37,364 bases of DNA. Origin: an uncultured Bacilli bacterium. Lineage in GTDB: Bacteria > Bacillota_I > Bacilli_A > RF39 > UBA660. The notes beneath the pieces were generated by a model. It ran no database searches. It had not been told where the DNA came from and was given only the letters and a program-made list of their open reading frames with translations. Where the stretch lies: contig CAKPDF010000014.1 of assembly GCA_934148535.1 (NCBI GenBank), positions 1 through 37,364 of the forward strand, given 5' to 3'. The position numbers and the translations under genes were made by a program. This document shows, in pieces, positions 22,973-31,678 of this stretch; within the stretch, counting starts at the first letter, position 1; each line of letters starts with the position of its first letter.

Positions 22973-25155
22973 TGGCTGATAATATATTTGCAGATTCTTT
23001 TGGTGATGCTTATAATGAGGTTGATGAATTTTTTTGGAATATAGAGAAAAATGGGGGCTTTTTAAATATTAATGGTGTTGAATTTTCCGATAGGCAAGAT
23101 CAAAATAAGTATGCTTTAGCTGTTATGGATGCTATAAAAGAAAAGAGTATACTTTTGATTGAGGCTGGTGTTGGTATAGGTAAAAGTTTTGGATATTTAA
23201 TTCCAATATTTTTTACTATGAATAATGTTACTACTTTTAAACAAGTTGTTATTTCTACTTCTACTATGGCTTTGCAAAATCAATTACTTAGTGATGTTAA
23301 TAAGGTTTCTAATATGCTTGATATAGATGTAAAGGTTGTGGTTGTAAAAGGAATTCATAATTATGTTTGTCTTAAAAATTTAGAATTTTTAATGATAAGA
23401 GAAAAGGATCAAGCTAAAAAGAAACAGTATGAAAAAATTGAACAAGAAATTATGAAAAAGCAAAGTGCTGATAGATCTGATTTGATGGAAATAAGTAATA
23501 GTATATGGCAGAAAGTGAAAGCTTCTGATAGAGGTGTGTGTAGTAAATGCTGTTATTCTAAGGAATGCTTTTATCAAAGACATTTAGCAAATATTCAAAA
23601 AATGGATGATGAGAATGAAAAATTTATTTTGGTTACTAATCATGCTTTCTTATCATATTTATTAAAATATAAATCTGATATTTTAAAGAGAACTGATTCT
23701 TTTGTTATAGATGAAGCTCATAAATTTGAAGAGAATGTTAGAAATTTAAATGAATATTCTATTGAATTAAAAAATGTTAATGATTGCATTGGTAAAATTC
23801 AAAGAGCTTTAGGGGATAAAACATCTAGAGGTCTTATTAAAAAAATAACTGATTTATATTCTGAAATATTTAAAACGATTGAAAGAATGAAAAATAATGA
23901 TGCTAGATATGATTCTGAAAAAGTACCATTTAATTATAATGCTTATGTAAAAGAAAAATTGGAAGTTGTAATTAATGGTATTGGTCAGTATATAAAAGAT
24001 GTTAATAGTAGATGCTATGGTAATATAAAATTAATGCGAAGTGTAAATTCTAATTTGGTGGAATTAAATCGTTATTTTGAATTATTTTCTGATATGTATA
24101 GTCCTGATTCTGAACGAAAAAATATTTATTGGGCTCAATTTTATGATAGTAATAGAATATCTTTACATTATTCTTCTAAGTCTTTAAATAAAGAATTAAG
24201 GGGATTATTTAATCGTGACAGAGAGACTTCTGTTATACTTACTTCTGGTACTTTAGGGTATGATAGATATGCTTTGGAAAATGATGAAGATAGAGAGGCT
24301 AGGGAATTAGAAGAAACAAAAAAGAGAGAAGAGTATAAAAAGAAAAATCCTAATTTACCTGATACTGAAATAGTTGTTTCTCCGCCTAAAAAAGGTTTTT
24401 ATTCTTTGGTTGATCAAGGATTAGGATTAGAGGGGATGAAAAGAATTGTAGAAACTCCTTTAAAATCTCCATATGATTTTACTAATAATAGTTTATTATA
24501 TTATAATCCTAATTTGATATCTCCAAAGTTTGATTTTGATTCTGGAATTGATACTATTTCAAGTAGTGATTATTATGAGGAACTTGCTAATGAAATAAAT
24601 AGATTGATTAGATTAACTAATGGTAAGTGTTTGATTTTATTTACATCTAAGGAAGATATGAAAAAGGTATATAAAATTATTAATGAAAAATATAGTTATT
24701 CATTTAATTTATTTATCCAAAGTGAAAATAATTCTAATACAATTAAACAAGAATTTGCTAGTGATATTAATTCTGTTTTGTTTGCAACTGGTACTTTTTG
24801 GGAAGGTATAGATGTAAAAGGAAAATCTTTAAGTAATTTGATAATATGTAAATTACCATTTTCAAATTTAGATCCGATTTTGGAAGGAAAAGCTTCTTCT
24901 TATACGAGTGATAAGAGATTTAAAAAAATTTATTTTAGAGATATGATGGTTAAATTGAAACAGGGAATAGGAAGATTAATTAGAAGTGAAGATGACACTG
25001 GTATAGTATGTGTTTTAGATCCAAGGGTTGATGGATATAATAAAGAAATATTAGAGGAACTTGATTTACCTTATACAACAAGTTATGAAAAATTAAAAGA
25101 ATTTGTTGATGAGAAGGGTATATCTGATGATATTTCAATACATAAATCTAGATAA
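22972..25155 (+). CDS. dinG: DinG/XPD-like iron-sulphur ATP-dependent helicase
   Basis: A 727-aa superfamily 2 helicase of the DinG/YoaA group, likely a 5'-3' DNA helicase in repair. Walker A GVGIGKS is at 66-72 and DEAH at 247-250. The C-terminal motifs are TSGTL, ATGTFWEGIDVKG and KQGIGRLIRSEDD. Four cysteines fit a 4Fe-4S cluster: C133, then C190, C193 or C194, and C199. There is no N-terminal exonuclease domain, unlike Bacillus DinG. A charged insert (about 440-475, Glu/Arg/Lys-rich) interrupts the second helicase domain. AAGGAGGT lies 6 bases before ATG 22972, which overlaps the MBL stop by one base. Confidence 0.92.
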   Translation: MADNIFADSFGDAYNEVDEFFWNIEKNGGFLNINGVEFSDRQDQNKYALAVMDAIKEKSILLIEAGVGIGKSFGYLIPIFFTMNNVTTFKQVVISTSTMALQNQLLSDVNKVSNMLDIDVKVVVVKGIHNYVCLKNLEFLMIREKDQAKKKQYEKIEQEIMKKQSADRSDLMEISNSIWQKVKASDRGVCSKCCYSKECFYQRHLANIQKMDDENEKFILVTNHAFLSYLLKYKSDILKRTDSFVIDEAHKFEENVRNLNEYSIELKNVNDCIGKIQRALGDKTSRGLIKKITDLYSEIFKTIERMKNNDARYDSEKVPFNYNAYVKEKLEVVINGIGQYIKDVNSRCYGNIKLMRSVNSNLVELNRYFELFSDMYSPDSERKNIYWAQFYDSNRISLHYSSKSLNKELRGLFNRDRETSVILTSGTLGYDRYALENDEDREARELEETKKREEYKKKNPNLPDTEIVVSPPKKGFYSLVDQGLGLEGMKRIVETPLKSPYDFTNNSLLYYNPNLISPKFDFDSGIDTISSSDYYEELANEINRLIRLTNGKCLILFTSKEDMKKVYKIINEKYSYSFNLFIQSENNSNTIKQEFASDINSVLFATGTFWEGIDVKGKSLSNLIICKLPFSNLDPILEGKASSYTSDKRFKKIYFRDMMVKLKQGIGRLIRSEDDTGIVCVLDPRVDGYNKEILEELDLPYTTSYEKLKEFVDEKGISDDISIHKSR

Positions 25156-25188
25156 AATATGTGATAATATATTGCATATTTTTTTTTA
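25154..25188 (+). terminator. terminator after dinG
   Basis: An 8-bp stem (25154-25161 with 25175-25182), a 13-base loop and a long T run. It overlaps the -35 region of the next promoter. Confidence 0.65.
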
Positions 25189-25200
25189 CTTTGTTATAAT
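25172..25200 (+). promoter_or_regulatory. promoter of the 25249 surface-protein gene
   Basis: TTGCAT (25172-25177, weak), a 17-bp spacer ending in TGT, and a perfect TATAAT (25195-25200), an extended -10. Confidence 0.6.
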
Positions 25201-25248
25201 TTTATTTGTAAGGTAAAATGATATTTGCTATGTGATGAGGGTGTGTTT

Positions 25249-26796
25249 ATGAAAACTAGATATTTTAAATATGTTTATATTTTATTGATTGTGTTAATTT
25301 TATTTATTGTGGGAAGTTATGCATTTTTTAGTTGGGGTAGCAATGCTAATAATAATACTAATGTGTCATTTGATGTTATTGCAGATACTGTTTATATAGA
25401 ATATGATGCAGGTTCTGATATAACAGGGGCTAATTTGTATCCTGTTGATGATAAGAGTAATGGAATATCTAAAACTATAACAGTTAAGACAGATAAAGTG
25501 TCTTCTAAACCTGTTACTTTTAATTTGTATTTGGATTTAACTTCTGTTCCAACAGCGTTATTACATAATTCTTTTAAGTGGGCTGTATATACAGGAAATG
25601 ATTTAGTTAGTAGTGGTAATCTTACTGATTCTACAGTTTCTTGTAATAAAAATTCTGCAGTTAATCACATAGTTTTATTTAGTAATGAGAATGTTACTAC
25701 AACTGAAAAAAAATACGTTTTATATTTGTGGATAGATGGTACTGGTACTGATAATAATCCTGATGATATGATGAATAAGAGTTTTGAATTTAATTTGCAT
25801 GCTGATGGAAATAATGCTTTACTAAAAAGTGCTACTAATATTTTGACAAAAAAATATGAAAATGGTAATAAAACATCAATTACTACAGCAGGAGGAGAAG
25901 CAATAACTCAAGCATCTAGTGTTGGATTAATGCAAGACTCTTTTGGTAATATTAGATATTATGGAGCAAATCCTAATAACTATGTAACATTTAATGGAGA
26001 GAGTGCAGGTTGGAGAATAATAGGTGTATTTGATACAGAAGATGAAAAAGGAAATGTATCAAAAAGAATAAAACTAATAAGAGCAACATCTATTGGTAGT
26101 TATTCTTATGATAATAAACCATCTGGAGTAGGAACATCAACTTCAAATAGTGGAAGTAATGATTGGACAGATGCAAGACTTATGATGTTATTAAATCCTG
26201 GATATGAGAATACATCGTCATTATATGCCTATGAGGGAAGTTTATATTGGAATAAAAAATCGGGAACTTGTTATGCAGGAGAATCAGAAGGAACAACATC
26301 ATGTGATTTTACATCTATTGGTCTTACAACTGCAGGTAAATCACAAATAGATAAAGTAATATATTATTTAGGTGGAAATACTACTGCAAATGTATATGCA
26401 AATGATTATTATAATTTTGAAAGAGGAACAACTGTATATTCAGGTCATAGTACATCTTGGAATGGTTATATTGGGTTAATGTATTCGTCGGATTACGCCT
26501 ATGCAACGGATTTAAGTGTATGTACTCAAAGTGGTAATAATTATGATGAAGATACTACAAATTGTACTGGCAAAGATTGGTTATTTGATTCTGATAGTCA
26601 ATGGATTATATCTTTACCTTCAGGTTATTCTTTTACTTCTTTCTTTTTGGATTCAACTGGTTATATTGGAGGATTGCGAGGCTGGGGAGTTGAAGTTTAT
26701 ACTTCTAGTTCTGTTCGCCCGGTTTTGTATCTTAAGCCAGAGATTGAAATTAAAAGTGGAACAGGGACACAATCTGATCCGTATATATTAGGGTAA
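25249..26796 (+). CDS. large membrane-anchored surface protein of unknown function, 515 aa
   Basis: An N-terminal helix (about 8-28, ending SYAFFSW) acts as signal anchor or signal peptide. The extracellular part falls into a beta-rich region (about 35-185) and a second domain (about 220-515). The second domain ends in RPVLYLKPEIEIKSG and DPYIL, an ending I associate from memory with surface proteins of gut Firmicutes. No catalytic motif is visible. Codon use changes inside the gene: the first third uses T-ending codons like the neighbours, about 25890-26430 prefers A-ending ones (GCA, ACA, ATA, GGA), and the last 250 bases change again. This suggests a mosaic built by recombination. ATG 25249 follows GAGGGTG. 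No terminator separates it from the XRE gene. Confidence 0.8.
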   Translation: MKTRYFKYVYILLIVLILFIVGSYAFFSWGSNANNNTNVSFDVIADTVYIEYDAGSDITGANLYPVDDKSNGISKTITVKTDKVSSKPVTFNLYLDLTSVPTALLHNSFKWAVYTGNDLVSSGNLTDSTVSCNKNSAVNHIVLFSNENVTTTEKKYVLYLWIDGTGTDNNPDDMMNKSFEFNLHADGNNALLKSATNILTKKYENGNKTSITTAGGEAITQASSVGLMQDSFGNIRYYGANPNNYVTFNGESAGWRIIGVFDTEDEKGNVSKRIKLIRATSIGSYSYDNKPSGVGTSTSNSGSNDWTDARLMMLLNPGYENTSSLYAYEGSLYWNKKSGTCYAGESEGTTSCDFTSIGLTTAGKSQIDKVIYYLGGNTTANVYANDYYNFERGTTVYSGHSTSWNGYIGLMYSSDYAYATDLSVCTQSGNNYDEDTTNCTGKDWLFDSDSQWIISLPSGYSFTSFFLDSTGYIGGLRGWGVEVYTSSSVRPVLYLKPEIEIKSGTGTQSDPYILG

Positions 26797-26823
26797 ATAA
26801 ATTAAATTTAAAGGAATGGATGT

Positions 26824-27528
26824 ATGAATACAGATAAGATAGGTAAAGTTATAAAGGATATTAGAATAAAAAATAATTTAACTCAAAGTGAGTTTGCGGA
26901 TAGATATGGGGTTACTTATCAAGCGGTTAGTAAGTGGGAAAATGGTAAGAATATTCCTGATATATCTTTATTAAAGCAAATATGCAAGGATTTTAATATA
27001 AATATAGATGATCTTTTAGAAGGTAAGTTATCTATTAATAAGAAAAAAAATCATAAGTATATGTATATATTTATAACATGTATTGTAATTTTATTATTAG
27101 TTTTAATTTATATGTTATTAAATAATAAGGATAATTTCTATTTTAAAACATTGAGTTCTAGTTGTAATAATTTTACTATTACTGGTAGTATTGCTTATAA
27201 TAATAAAAAATCTTCTATATATATATCTAATATTGATTATTGTGGGGGAGAAGATAATAATGATTATAAAGATATAGAATGTATTTTATATGAGAATTCT
27301 AATAATATTGATACTAAGATAAGTACTTATAATTATAATGATAAAAGTAGTACTATTAAGTTAGAAGAATTTTTGAAAAGTGTTTATTTTCATATAGATA
27401 ATTATGATAGAACTTGTAAGATTTATTCAGAGAATAGTTTATATTTAATGATAAACGCTACTAATAGTGATAATGAAGTTACAACTTATAAGATTAATTT
27501 ATCGTTAGATGATAGTTGTAAAAAATAG
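26824..27528 (+). CDS. membrane-spanning XRE-family regulator with an outer domain
   Basis: A 234-aa protein. Residues about 5-60 form a Cro/C1-type helix-turn-helix (LTQSEFADRYGVTYQAVSKW then ENGKNIPDI). A charged linker (about 68-77) and one membrane helix (about 78-97) follow. The C-terminal 135 residues would lie outside the cell, with four cysteines and many Asn/Ser. The layout suggests one-component sensing, in which an outside signal alters DNA binding. The signal and targets are unknown. It starts 27 bases after the surface-protein gene, so it may respond to or control that gene. A strong terminator follows. Confidence 0.85.
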   Translation: MNTDKIGKVIKDIRIKNNLTQSEFADRYGVTYQAVSKWENGKNIPDISLLKQICKDFNINIDDLLEGKLSINKKKNHKYMYIFITCIVILLLVLIYMLLNNKDNFYFKTLSSSCNNFTITGSIAYNNKKSSIYISNIDYCGGEDNNDYKDIECILYENSNNIDTKISTYNYNDKSSTIKLEEFLKSVYFHIDNYDRTCKIYSENSLYLMINATNSDNEVTTYKINLSLDDSCKK

Positions 27529-27553
27529 CTCTCAACTTGAGGTTGAGAGTTTT
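27529..27553 (+). terminator. terminator after the XRE gene
   Basis: A perfect 8-bp stem (27529-27536 with 27542-27549), a 5-base loop and a T run, starting at the stop codon. Confidence 0.85.
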
Positions 27554-27618
27554 CAACTTCTTCTTTATTGTAAATATAAAATAATAGTGATAATATTAGT
27601 TTGTAGGAGGAAGAAAAA

Positions 27619-29583
27619 ATGAAAAATAGAAAAAAATTTATTATTATGAGTATTGTTATTTTAATTATATTAGTTATTTTGCTTGTATTAAATATTATAA
27701 ATAGTAAGTATACTAATAATGTTTTACTTAATACTAATAAGAGTTTAGTTACATTACAAAGTGAGTATGAGGATGATTTTGTTATATCTGGATATACTAT
27801 TGATAATCCTAATGTTATATTAGATCCTTATAAGTCTTCACCTTTATCTGCTTTAATATTATTTGAAACAGATAATTATGTTAGTGTTAGTATTACTATA
27901 GTAGGAAAAGATGATAATAGTACGTTTAATCATACTTTTGATAAGGCTAAAGAACATTATATACCGGTATATGGATTATATGCTGATTATAATAATAAAG
28001 TAATAATTGAGTATGATGATAATGGAAAGAAGATAAGCAAGGAGATATCTATTAAAACTGATAAATTACCTGATGATTTTATTTTGCCTAGTTATGTGTA
28101 CGCTGATAAGAGTAATTTAGGAAATGAATTATACTTTTATACTCCATCTTCAATAGGTTATACTTGTGCATATGATGCTAATGGTGATGTTAGATGGTAT
28201 TTATCTCATACTGCTATATGGGATAATACTAGGCTTAAAAATGGTCATATGATGGTTAGTACTGAGAGAAGGATTAATAGTCCTTATTATATGACAGGTT
28301 TATATGAGATTGATATGCTTGGTAAGATATATGTTGAGTATAGTTTAAAGGGTGGATATCATCATGATTATTATGAATTACCTAGTGGGAATTTGCTTGT
28401 TAGTAGTGATGATTTTAATAATGAGTCTGGAACTGTAGAAGATTATGTTGTTGAATTAGATAGGGCTACTGGTAAAATAGTTAAATTTTATGATTTAAAA
28501 GATATACTTAATATGACTGATGGTAAGAGTGAGAATTGGATTAGTTATGATTGGTTTCATAATAATTCTGTTTGGTATGATGAGAAGACTAATTCTATTA
28601 CTTTATCTGGTAGGCATCAAGATGCTGTTATTAATATAGATTATGATAGTGGTAAATTAAATTGGATTATAGGAGATCCTACTAATTGGAGTAGTGATTA
28701 TCAAAAGTATTTCTTTAAGCCTATAGGAGATAATTTTGAGTGGCAATGGAGTCAACATGCGGCAATGATAACACCAGAGGGATACGTATTTATATTTGAT
28801 AATGGAAATAATAAATCTAAAGATAAAGATAGTTATGTTGATGCTACTGATAGTTATTCTAGGGGAGTTATGTATAAGATTGATACTGATAATATGACTA
28901 TAGAACAGTTATGGGAGTATGGTAAGGAAAGAGGTAGTGAATTTTATTCTCCTTATATATCTGATGTTGATTATATTGATAGTAATCATTATATAGTTCA
29001 TTCAGGTGGAATAGTTTATGTTGATGGTAAGAATTCTAATCAACCTGCTGGTATAGGTGGAGCTGATAAATTAGTATCTGATACTGTAGAATTATTGAAT
29101 GATAAGATTATTTTTGAAATTAAATTACCTACTAATAATTATAGAGTAGAAAAATTAAGTCTTTACAATGATAGTAATTTTGAACTAGGTAAGACTAAGA
29201 GAATTGGAACTTTAGGTAGTACTAAAATTGATAAGAAAAAATATGGTGCTATTGGTAAGTATTTGAATATTGATAGTAATTATAAAAATCATAATATAGA
29301 GTGGTCTATGGAAGAAGATAGATTAGTATTTAATGGAACATTTAAAAAGGGTAGTGATGTTAAGATTATTTTATATGATAATTTAGTTTCTAATGTTTAT
29401 AATGTTTCTGTTAGTAAGAAACCTTATACGGCTTTATGTGTTGATGTATTTACTGATACTGAGAAAGAAAATGGTATTAATGTTACAAAGTATATTAATA
29501 AGGATGGTTTAAATGGGGAATATTCTATATATTTGAGTATTGATGGAAAAATATATAATACTAATAAGTATATTAAATTTTAA
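27619..29583 (+). CDS. membrane-anchored arylsulfate sulfotransferase
   Basis: PAPS-independent arylsulfotransferases move sulfate from one phenolic ester to another phenol. The product has 654 aa: an N-terminal membrane anchor (about 8-28), a beta-sandwich region (about 45-150) and a beta-propeller (about 165-480). The active-site set of E. coli AssT (two His, an Arg and the sulfate-accepting His) can be matched: His248/249 in GYHHDYY, His314 in WFHNN, Arg332 in SGRHQD and His380 in WSQHAAM. His314 and Arg332 are 18 apart, as in E. coli from memory. The C-terminal 150 residues look like an extra beta domain. It would work outside the cell, on dietary or host phenol sulfates. GGAGG precedes the ATG. 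Confidence 0.88.
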   Translation: MKNRKKFIIMSIVILIILVILLVLNIINSKYTNNVLLNTNKSLVTLQSEYEDDFVISGYTIDNPNVILDPYKSSPLSALILFETDNYVSVSITIVGKDDNSTFNHTFDKAKEHYIPVYGLYADYNNKVIIEYDDNGKKISKEISIKTDKLPDDFILPSYVYADKSNLGNELYFYTPSSIGYTCAYDANGDVRWYLSHTAIWDNTRLKNGHMMVSTERRINSPYYMTGLYEIDMLGKIYVEYSLKGGYHHDYYELPSGNLLVSSDDFNNESGTVEDYVVELDRATGKIVKFYDLKDILNMTDGKSENWISYDWFHNNSVWYDEKTNSITLSGRHQDAVINIDYDSGKLNWIIGDPTNWSSDYQKYFFKPIGDNFEWQWSQHAAMITPEGYVFIFDNGNNKSKDKDSYVDATDSYSRGVMYKIDTDNMTIEQLWEYGKERGSEFYSPYISDVDYIDSNHYIVHSGGIVYVDGKNSNQPAGIGGADKLVSDTVELLNDKIIFEIKLPTNNYRVEKLSLYNDSNFELGKTKRIGTLGSTKIDKKKYGAIGKYLNIDSNYKNHNIEWSMEEDRLVFNGTFKKGSDVKIILYDNLVSNVYNVSVSKKPYTALCVDVFTDTEKENGINVTKYINKDGLNGEYSIYLSIDGKIYNTNKYIKF

Positions 29584-29608
29584 GGAAGATTCACTCTTTC
29601 TTTTTTTG
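29582..29608 (+). terminator. terminator after the arylsulfotransferase gene
   Basis: An 8-bp stem (29582-29589 with 29595-29602, one G-T pair), a 5-base loop and a T run that abuts the next -35 box. Confidence 0.75.
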
Positions 29609-29637
29609 TTGACATTTAGTTAATTATAGTTTATAAT
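29609..29637 (+). promoter_or_regulatory. consensus sigma-A promoter of the 29665 operon
   Basis: A perfect TTGACA (29609-29614), a 17-bp spacer and a perfect TATAAT (29632-29637), about 28 bases before the start. It is the only full-consensus 17-bp promoter I found in the window. Confidence 0.9.
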
Positions 29638-29664
29638 ACTCGGTGTTTAAAAGGAGTGGTTTTG

Positions 29665-30672
29665 GTGAAGAGGTTTACTAATAGGAATATTTTTAAAGAA
29701 AAAAGGAAAAAGATAATTAGTATATGTATTGCTGTTATTTTTATAGTTATTGGTTTTTTGTGCTATGAATGGAAGAAGAGTATTATTAATGATAAATATA
29801 TGGATAATTTAGGTACAATTATTTTAAAGAACCAAGATATGGAAGATAGATTAACTTATATTTATGTAAATGAAATTCCTTTAAAATTTGCTGTTAATAG
29901 CAATAATGATGATGCTTATTATTTTGTGTTTGATGAAAAATATATGTATGTAGCATATATGAAAAATAGTGATTATGAAAAATTGAATAAAAAAGATATT
30001 AATAAAAATCCTGTTAAGATAATGGGAGTTACTAAGAGACCAATAGATGATGTAAAAGAACTTGCTATAGATATATATAATAATTATATTATAACAGATG
30101 ATAGTAATAAAATTGATATGGATGATTATAATAATTATTTTGGTGATGTTTATCTTGATACTACTGTATCTTATAATGAAGGGGTAGGAATACCTTTTAC
30201 TTTAGAAATTACTTTTTTTATATTGGGTGGATTTATTTTATTACTTAGTTCTTTTTCATATGTTAGATTTAATAAAAATATTGAAAAATTAAGTGATGAT
30301 GACGCTAAGATATTGGATAGAGAGATGAATAGTGATAGCGCTATATATTATTCTAAATTTCATTTATATTTGACTAATAATTATATTGTTATTATGTCTA
30401 ATTCATTTTCTTATTTTGAGTACTCTGATGTTTTATGGATATATACTAGGTTTATAAAAAGAAATGGTGTTAAACAATCTAAATATATGAGAATTGTTTT
30501 AAAGAATATGAAATATTATGATATATGTAATGTTAATGCTTTATTTAAAAAGGGAAAAGTACTTCATGATGAAGTATGGGAAAATATTGTAGATAAAAAT
30601 AATAGTATTTTAGTTGGTTATACAAATGATAATATTAATAAAGTTAAGGAAATAAAAGATAAAGGAATTTAA
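29665..30672 (+). CDS. unknown two-helix membrane protein, 335 aa
   Basis: I recognise no family with confidence. Helix 1 is at about 16-34 and helix 2 at about 176-198. The 140 residues between would face outside if the basic N-terminus is inside. The C-terminal 135 residues are then cytoplasmic and have a compact, mixed alpha/beta look (YYSKFHLYLTNNYIVIM, then YSDVLWIYTRF), similar in style to PH-like membrane domains. The start is probably GTG 29665, 8 bases after AAAGGAG; TTG 29662 is possible, and the GTG at 29656 lies in the ribosome site. A full-consensus promoter drives it, so it may be highly expressed. The next gene follows after 24 bases. Confidence 0.7.
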   Translation: MKRFTNRNIFKEKRKKIISICIAVIFIVIGFLCYEWKKSIINDKYMDNLGTIILKNQDMEDRLTYIYVNEIPLKFAVNSNNDDAYYFVFDEKYMYVAYMKNSDYEKLNKKDINKNPVKIMGVTKRPIDDVKELAIDIYNNYIITDDSNKIDMDDYNNYFGDVYLDTTVSYNEGVGIPFTLEITFFILGGFILLLSSFSYVRFNKNIEKLSDDDAKILDREMNSDSAIYYSKFHLYLTNNYIVIMSNSFSYFEYSDVLWIYTRFIKRNGVKQSKYMRIVLKNMKYYDICNVNALFKKGKVLHDEVWENIVDKNNSILVGYTNDNINKVKEIKDKGI

Positions 30673-30696
30673 TTATATTAAAAGTGGGGGATAAAG

Positions 30697-30999
30697 ATGG
30701 AATTAAGAGATAAGTTTATGAGGTTACAAGATTGTTATAGAATATTTAATGAAAATTATTTTGATACAAATTTTGCTGTTATTACTGAAAATAATAGGCA
30801 GGTTCAATTTAATTTTAGGCAGTCAAAGTTATGGAAGTTTTTTGGTATTAGTAAAAAGTTTATTAAAGGTGAAGGATTTAGTGGTAATGATTATTATAGT
30901 TTTACTTCTTTATTAGGAAATAAATATGATTATATTAATGCTAAAAGGGATGATATTTTTACTGAAAAAAGTGAAGAGGTTATACTTTTAGTTATTTAA
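30697..30999 (+). CDS. unknown protein, 100 aa, possibly the N-terminal half of a split gene
   Basis: A small basic protein without export signal or known motif. The ribosome site GTGGGGGAT is strong. It ends at TAA 30997-30999, and the next frame opens at ATG 31002 two bases later without its own ribosome site. The reading frame of the second part is open upstream as far as 30975, overlapping the end of this gene. A single base change in 30975-30996 would fuse both into one protein of about 310 aa. Either the gene is broken, or the second half is made by reinitiation or frameshifting. Confidence 0.6.
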   Translation: MELRDKFMRLQDCYRIFNENYFDTNFAVITENNRQVQFNFRQSKLWKFFGISKKFIKGEGFSGNDYYSFTSLLGNKYDYINAKRDDIFTEKSEEVILLVI

Positions 31000-31001
31000 C
31001 T

Positions 31002-31625
31002 ATGCCTATATTGGATGGTATTTCTATGAAGTTTTTAGTAGAAAGTGATAATATGATATACATTTATATTAATTCAGGAAATGACATAAAAGATGGTAAG
31101 TTATTAACGTTGGAATTTGATGGTGAAAAATATTATATACCTACAGAGGTAAAAGATTTAAAAGAAAGAGAAGATTTATTAAATATTGTAAATAATGGTA
31201 AAGTTGAAATTATATCTTTATTATATAAAAGAAAAAAGGAAAGCGATAGAAGGATAGATAGAATAGAACCTACATCTAAAAATGATGAACTATTTAAAGA
31301 AACGGCATTATTTTTAAGTAATTTAGGCTTAAGTGAATTTAATTATAGTGATGAACAAATATCTGATATTATATATTCTTCTCAATTTGGTAATACAAGG
31401 TTATATTCTCCTAGTGATTTTGGGTTACCTTCTTCAATAGGAAGACAGAAAATGAATAAGAACGCTTATGATGCATTAATGATGTGTAAAACTATGCTTT
31501 TACAAATGATGGAAGAGCGTGATTATTATAAAGAAGTAGCGGAGGATGCTATAAGTTCTTTATATCTAAAGGAAAATAAATCTAATGTGTTGTCTAGAAT
31601 TTTGGATAGAAGAAAGAACTCTTAA
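31002..31625 (+). CDS. unknown protein, 207 aa, possibly the C-terminal half of a split gene
   Basis: A soluble protein of unknown family. The first 60 residues read as beta strands (MIYIYINSGNDI, then GEKYYIPTEV), the rest as helices, with a long basic helix at the end. The nearest purine-rich site is more than 20 bases before the ATG, so translation must depend on the 30697 gene. The last 39 bases of coding sequence, encoding VLSRILDRRKNS, and the region after them are duplicated at 32001-32088, beyond an inserted element. The copy here has a one-base change in its terminator stem. Confidence 0.6.
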   Translation: MPILDGISMKFLVESDNMIYIYINSGNDIKDGKLLTLEFDGEKYYIPTEVKDLKEREDLLNIVNNGKVEIISLLYKRKKESDRRIDRIEPTSKNDELFKETALFLSNLGLSEFNYSDEQISDIIYSSQFGNTRLYSPSDFGLPSSIGRQKMNKNAYDALMMCKTMLLQMMEERDYYKEVAEDAISSLYLKENKSNVLSRILDRRKNS

Positions 31626-31674
31626 TTTATATTGGGAATTTTTTCTTTGTAATTAATTATTGCTGTGTTATAAT
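31587..31674 (+). repeat. 88-bp direct repeat, upstream copy
   Basis: Matches 32001-32088 at 87 of 88 positions; the difference is A31638 against G32052. It contains the last codons and stop of the 31002 gene, a terminator hairpin (31611-31621 with 31636-31646) and a promoter (TTGTAA 31647-31652, TATAAT 31669-31674). The mismatch breaks one C-G pair of the terminator stem in this copy. Confidence 0.95.
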
Positions 31675-31678
31675 CCTG

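Noticed and set aside
26516..26791. A separate small gene in another frame within the 25249 gene
   Set aside because: It is a shadow of the surface-protein frame, whose last residues form a recognisable ending. No ribosome site.
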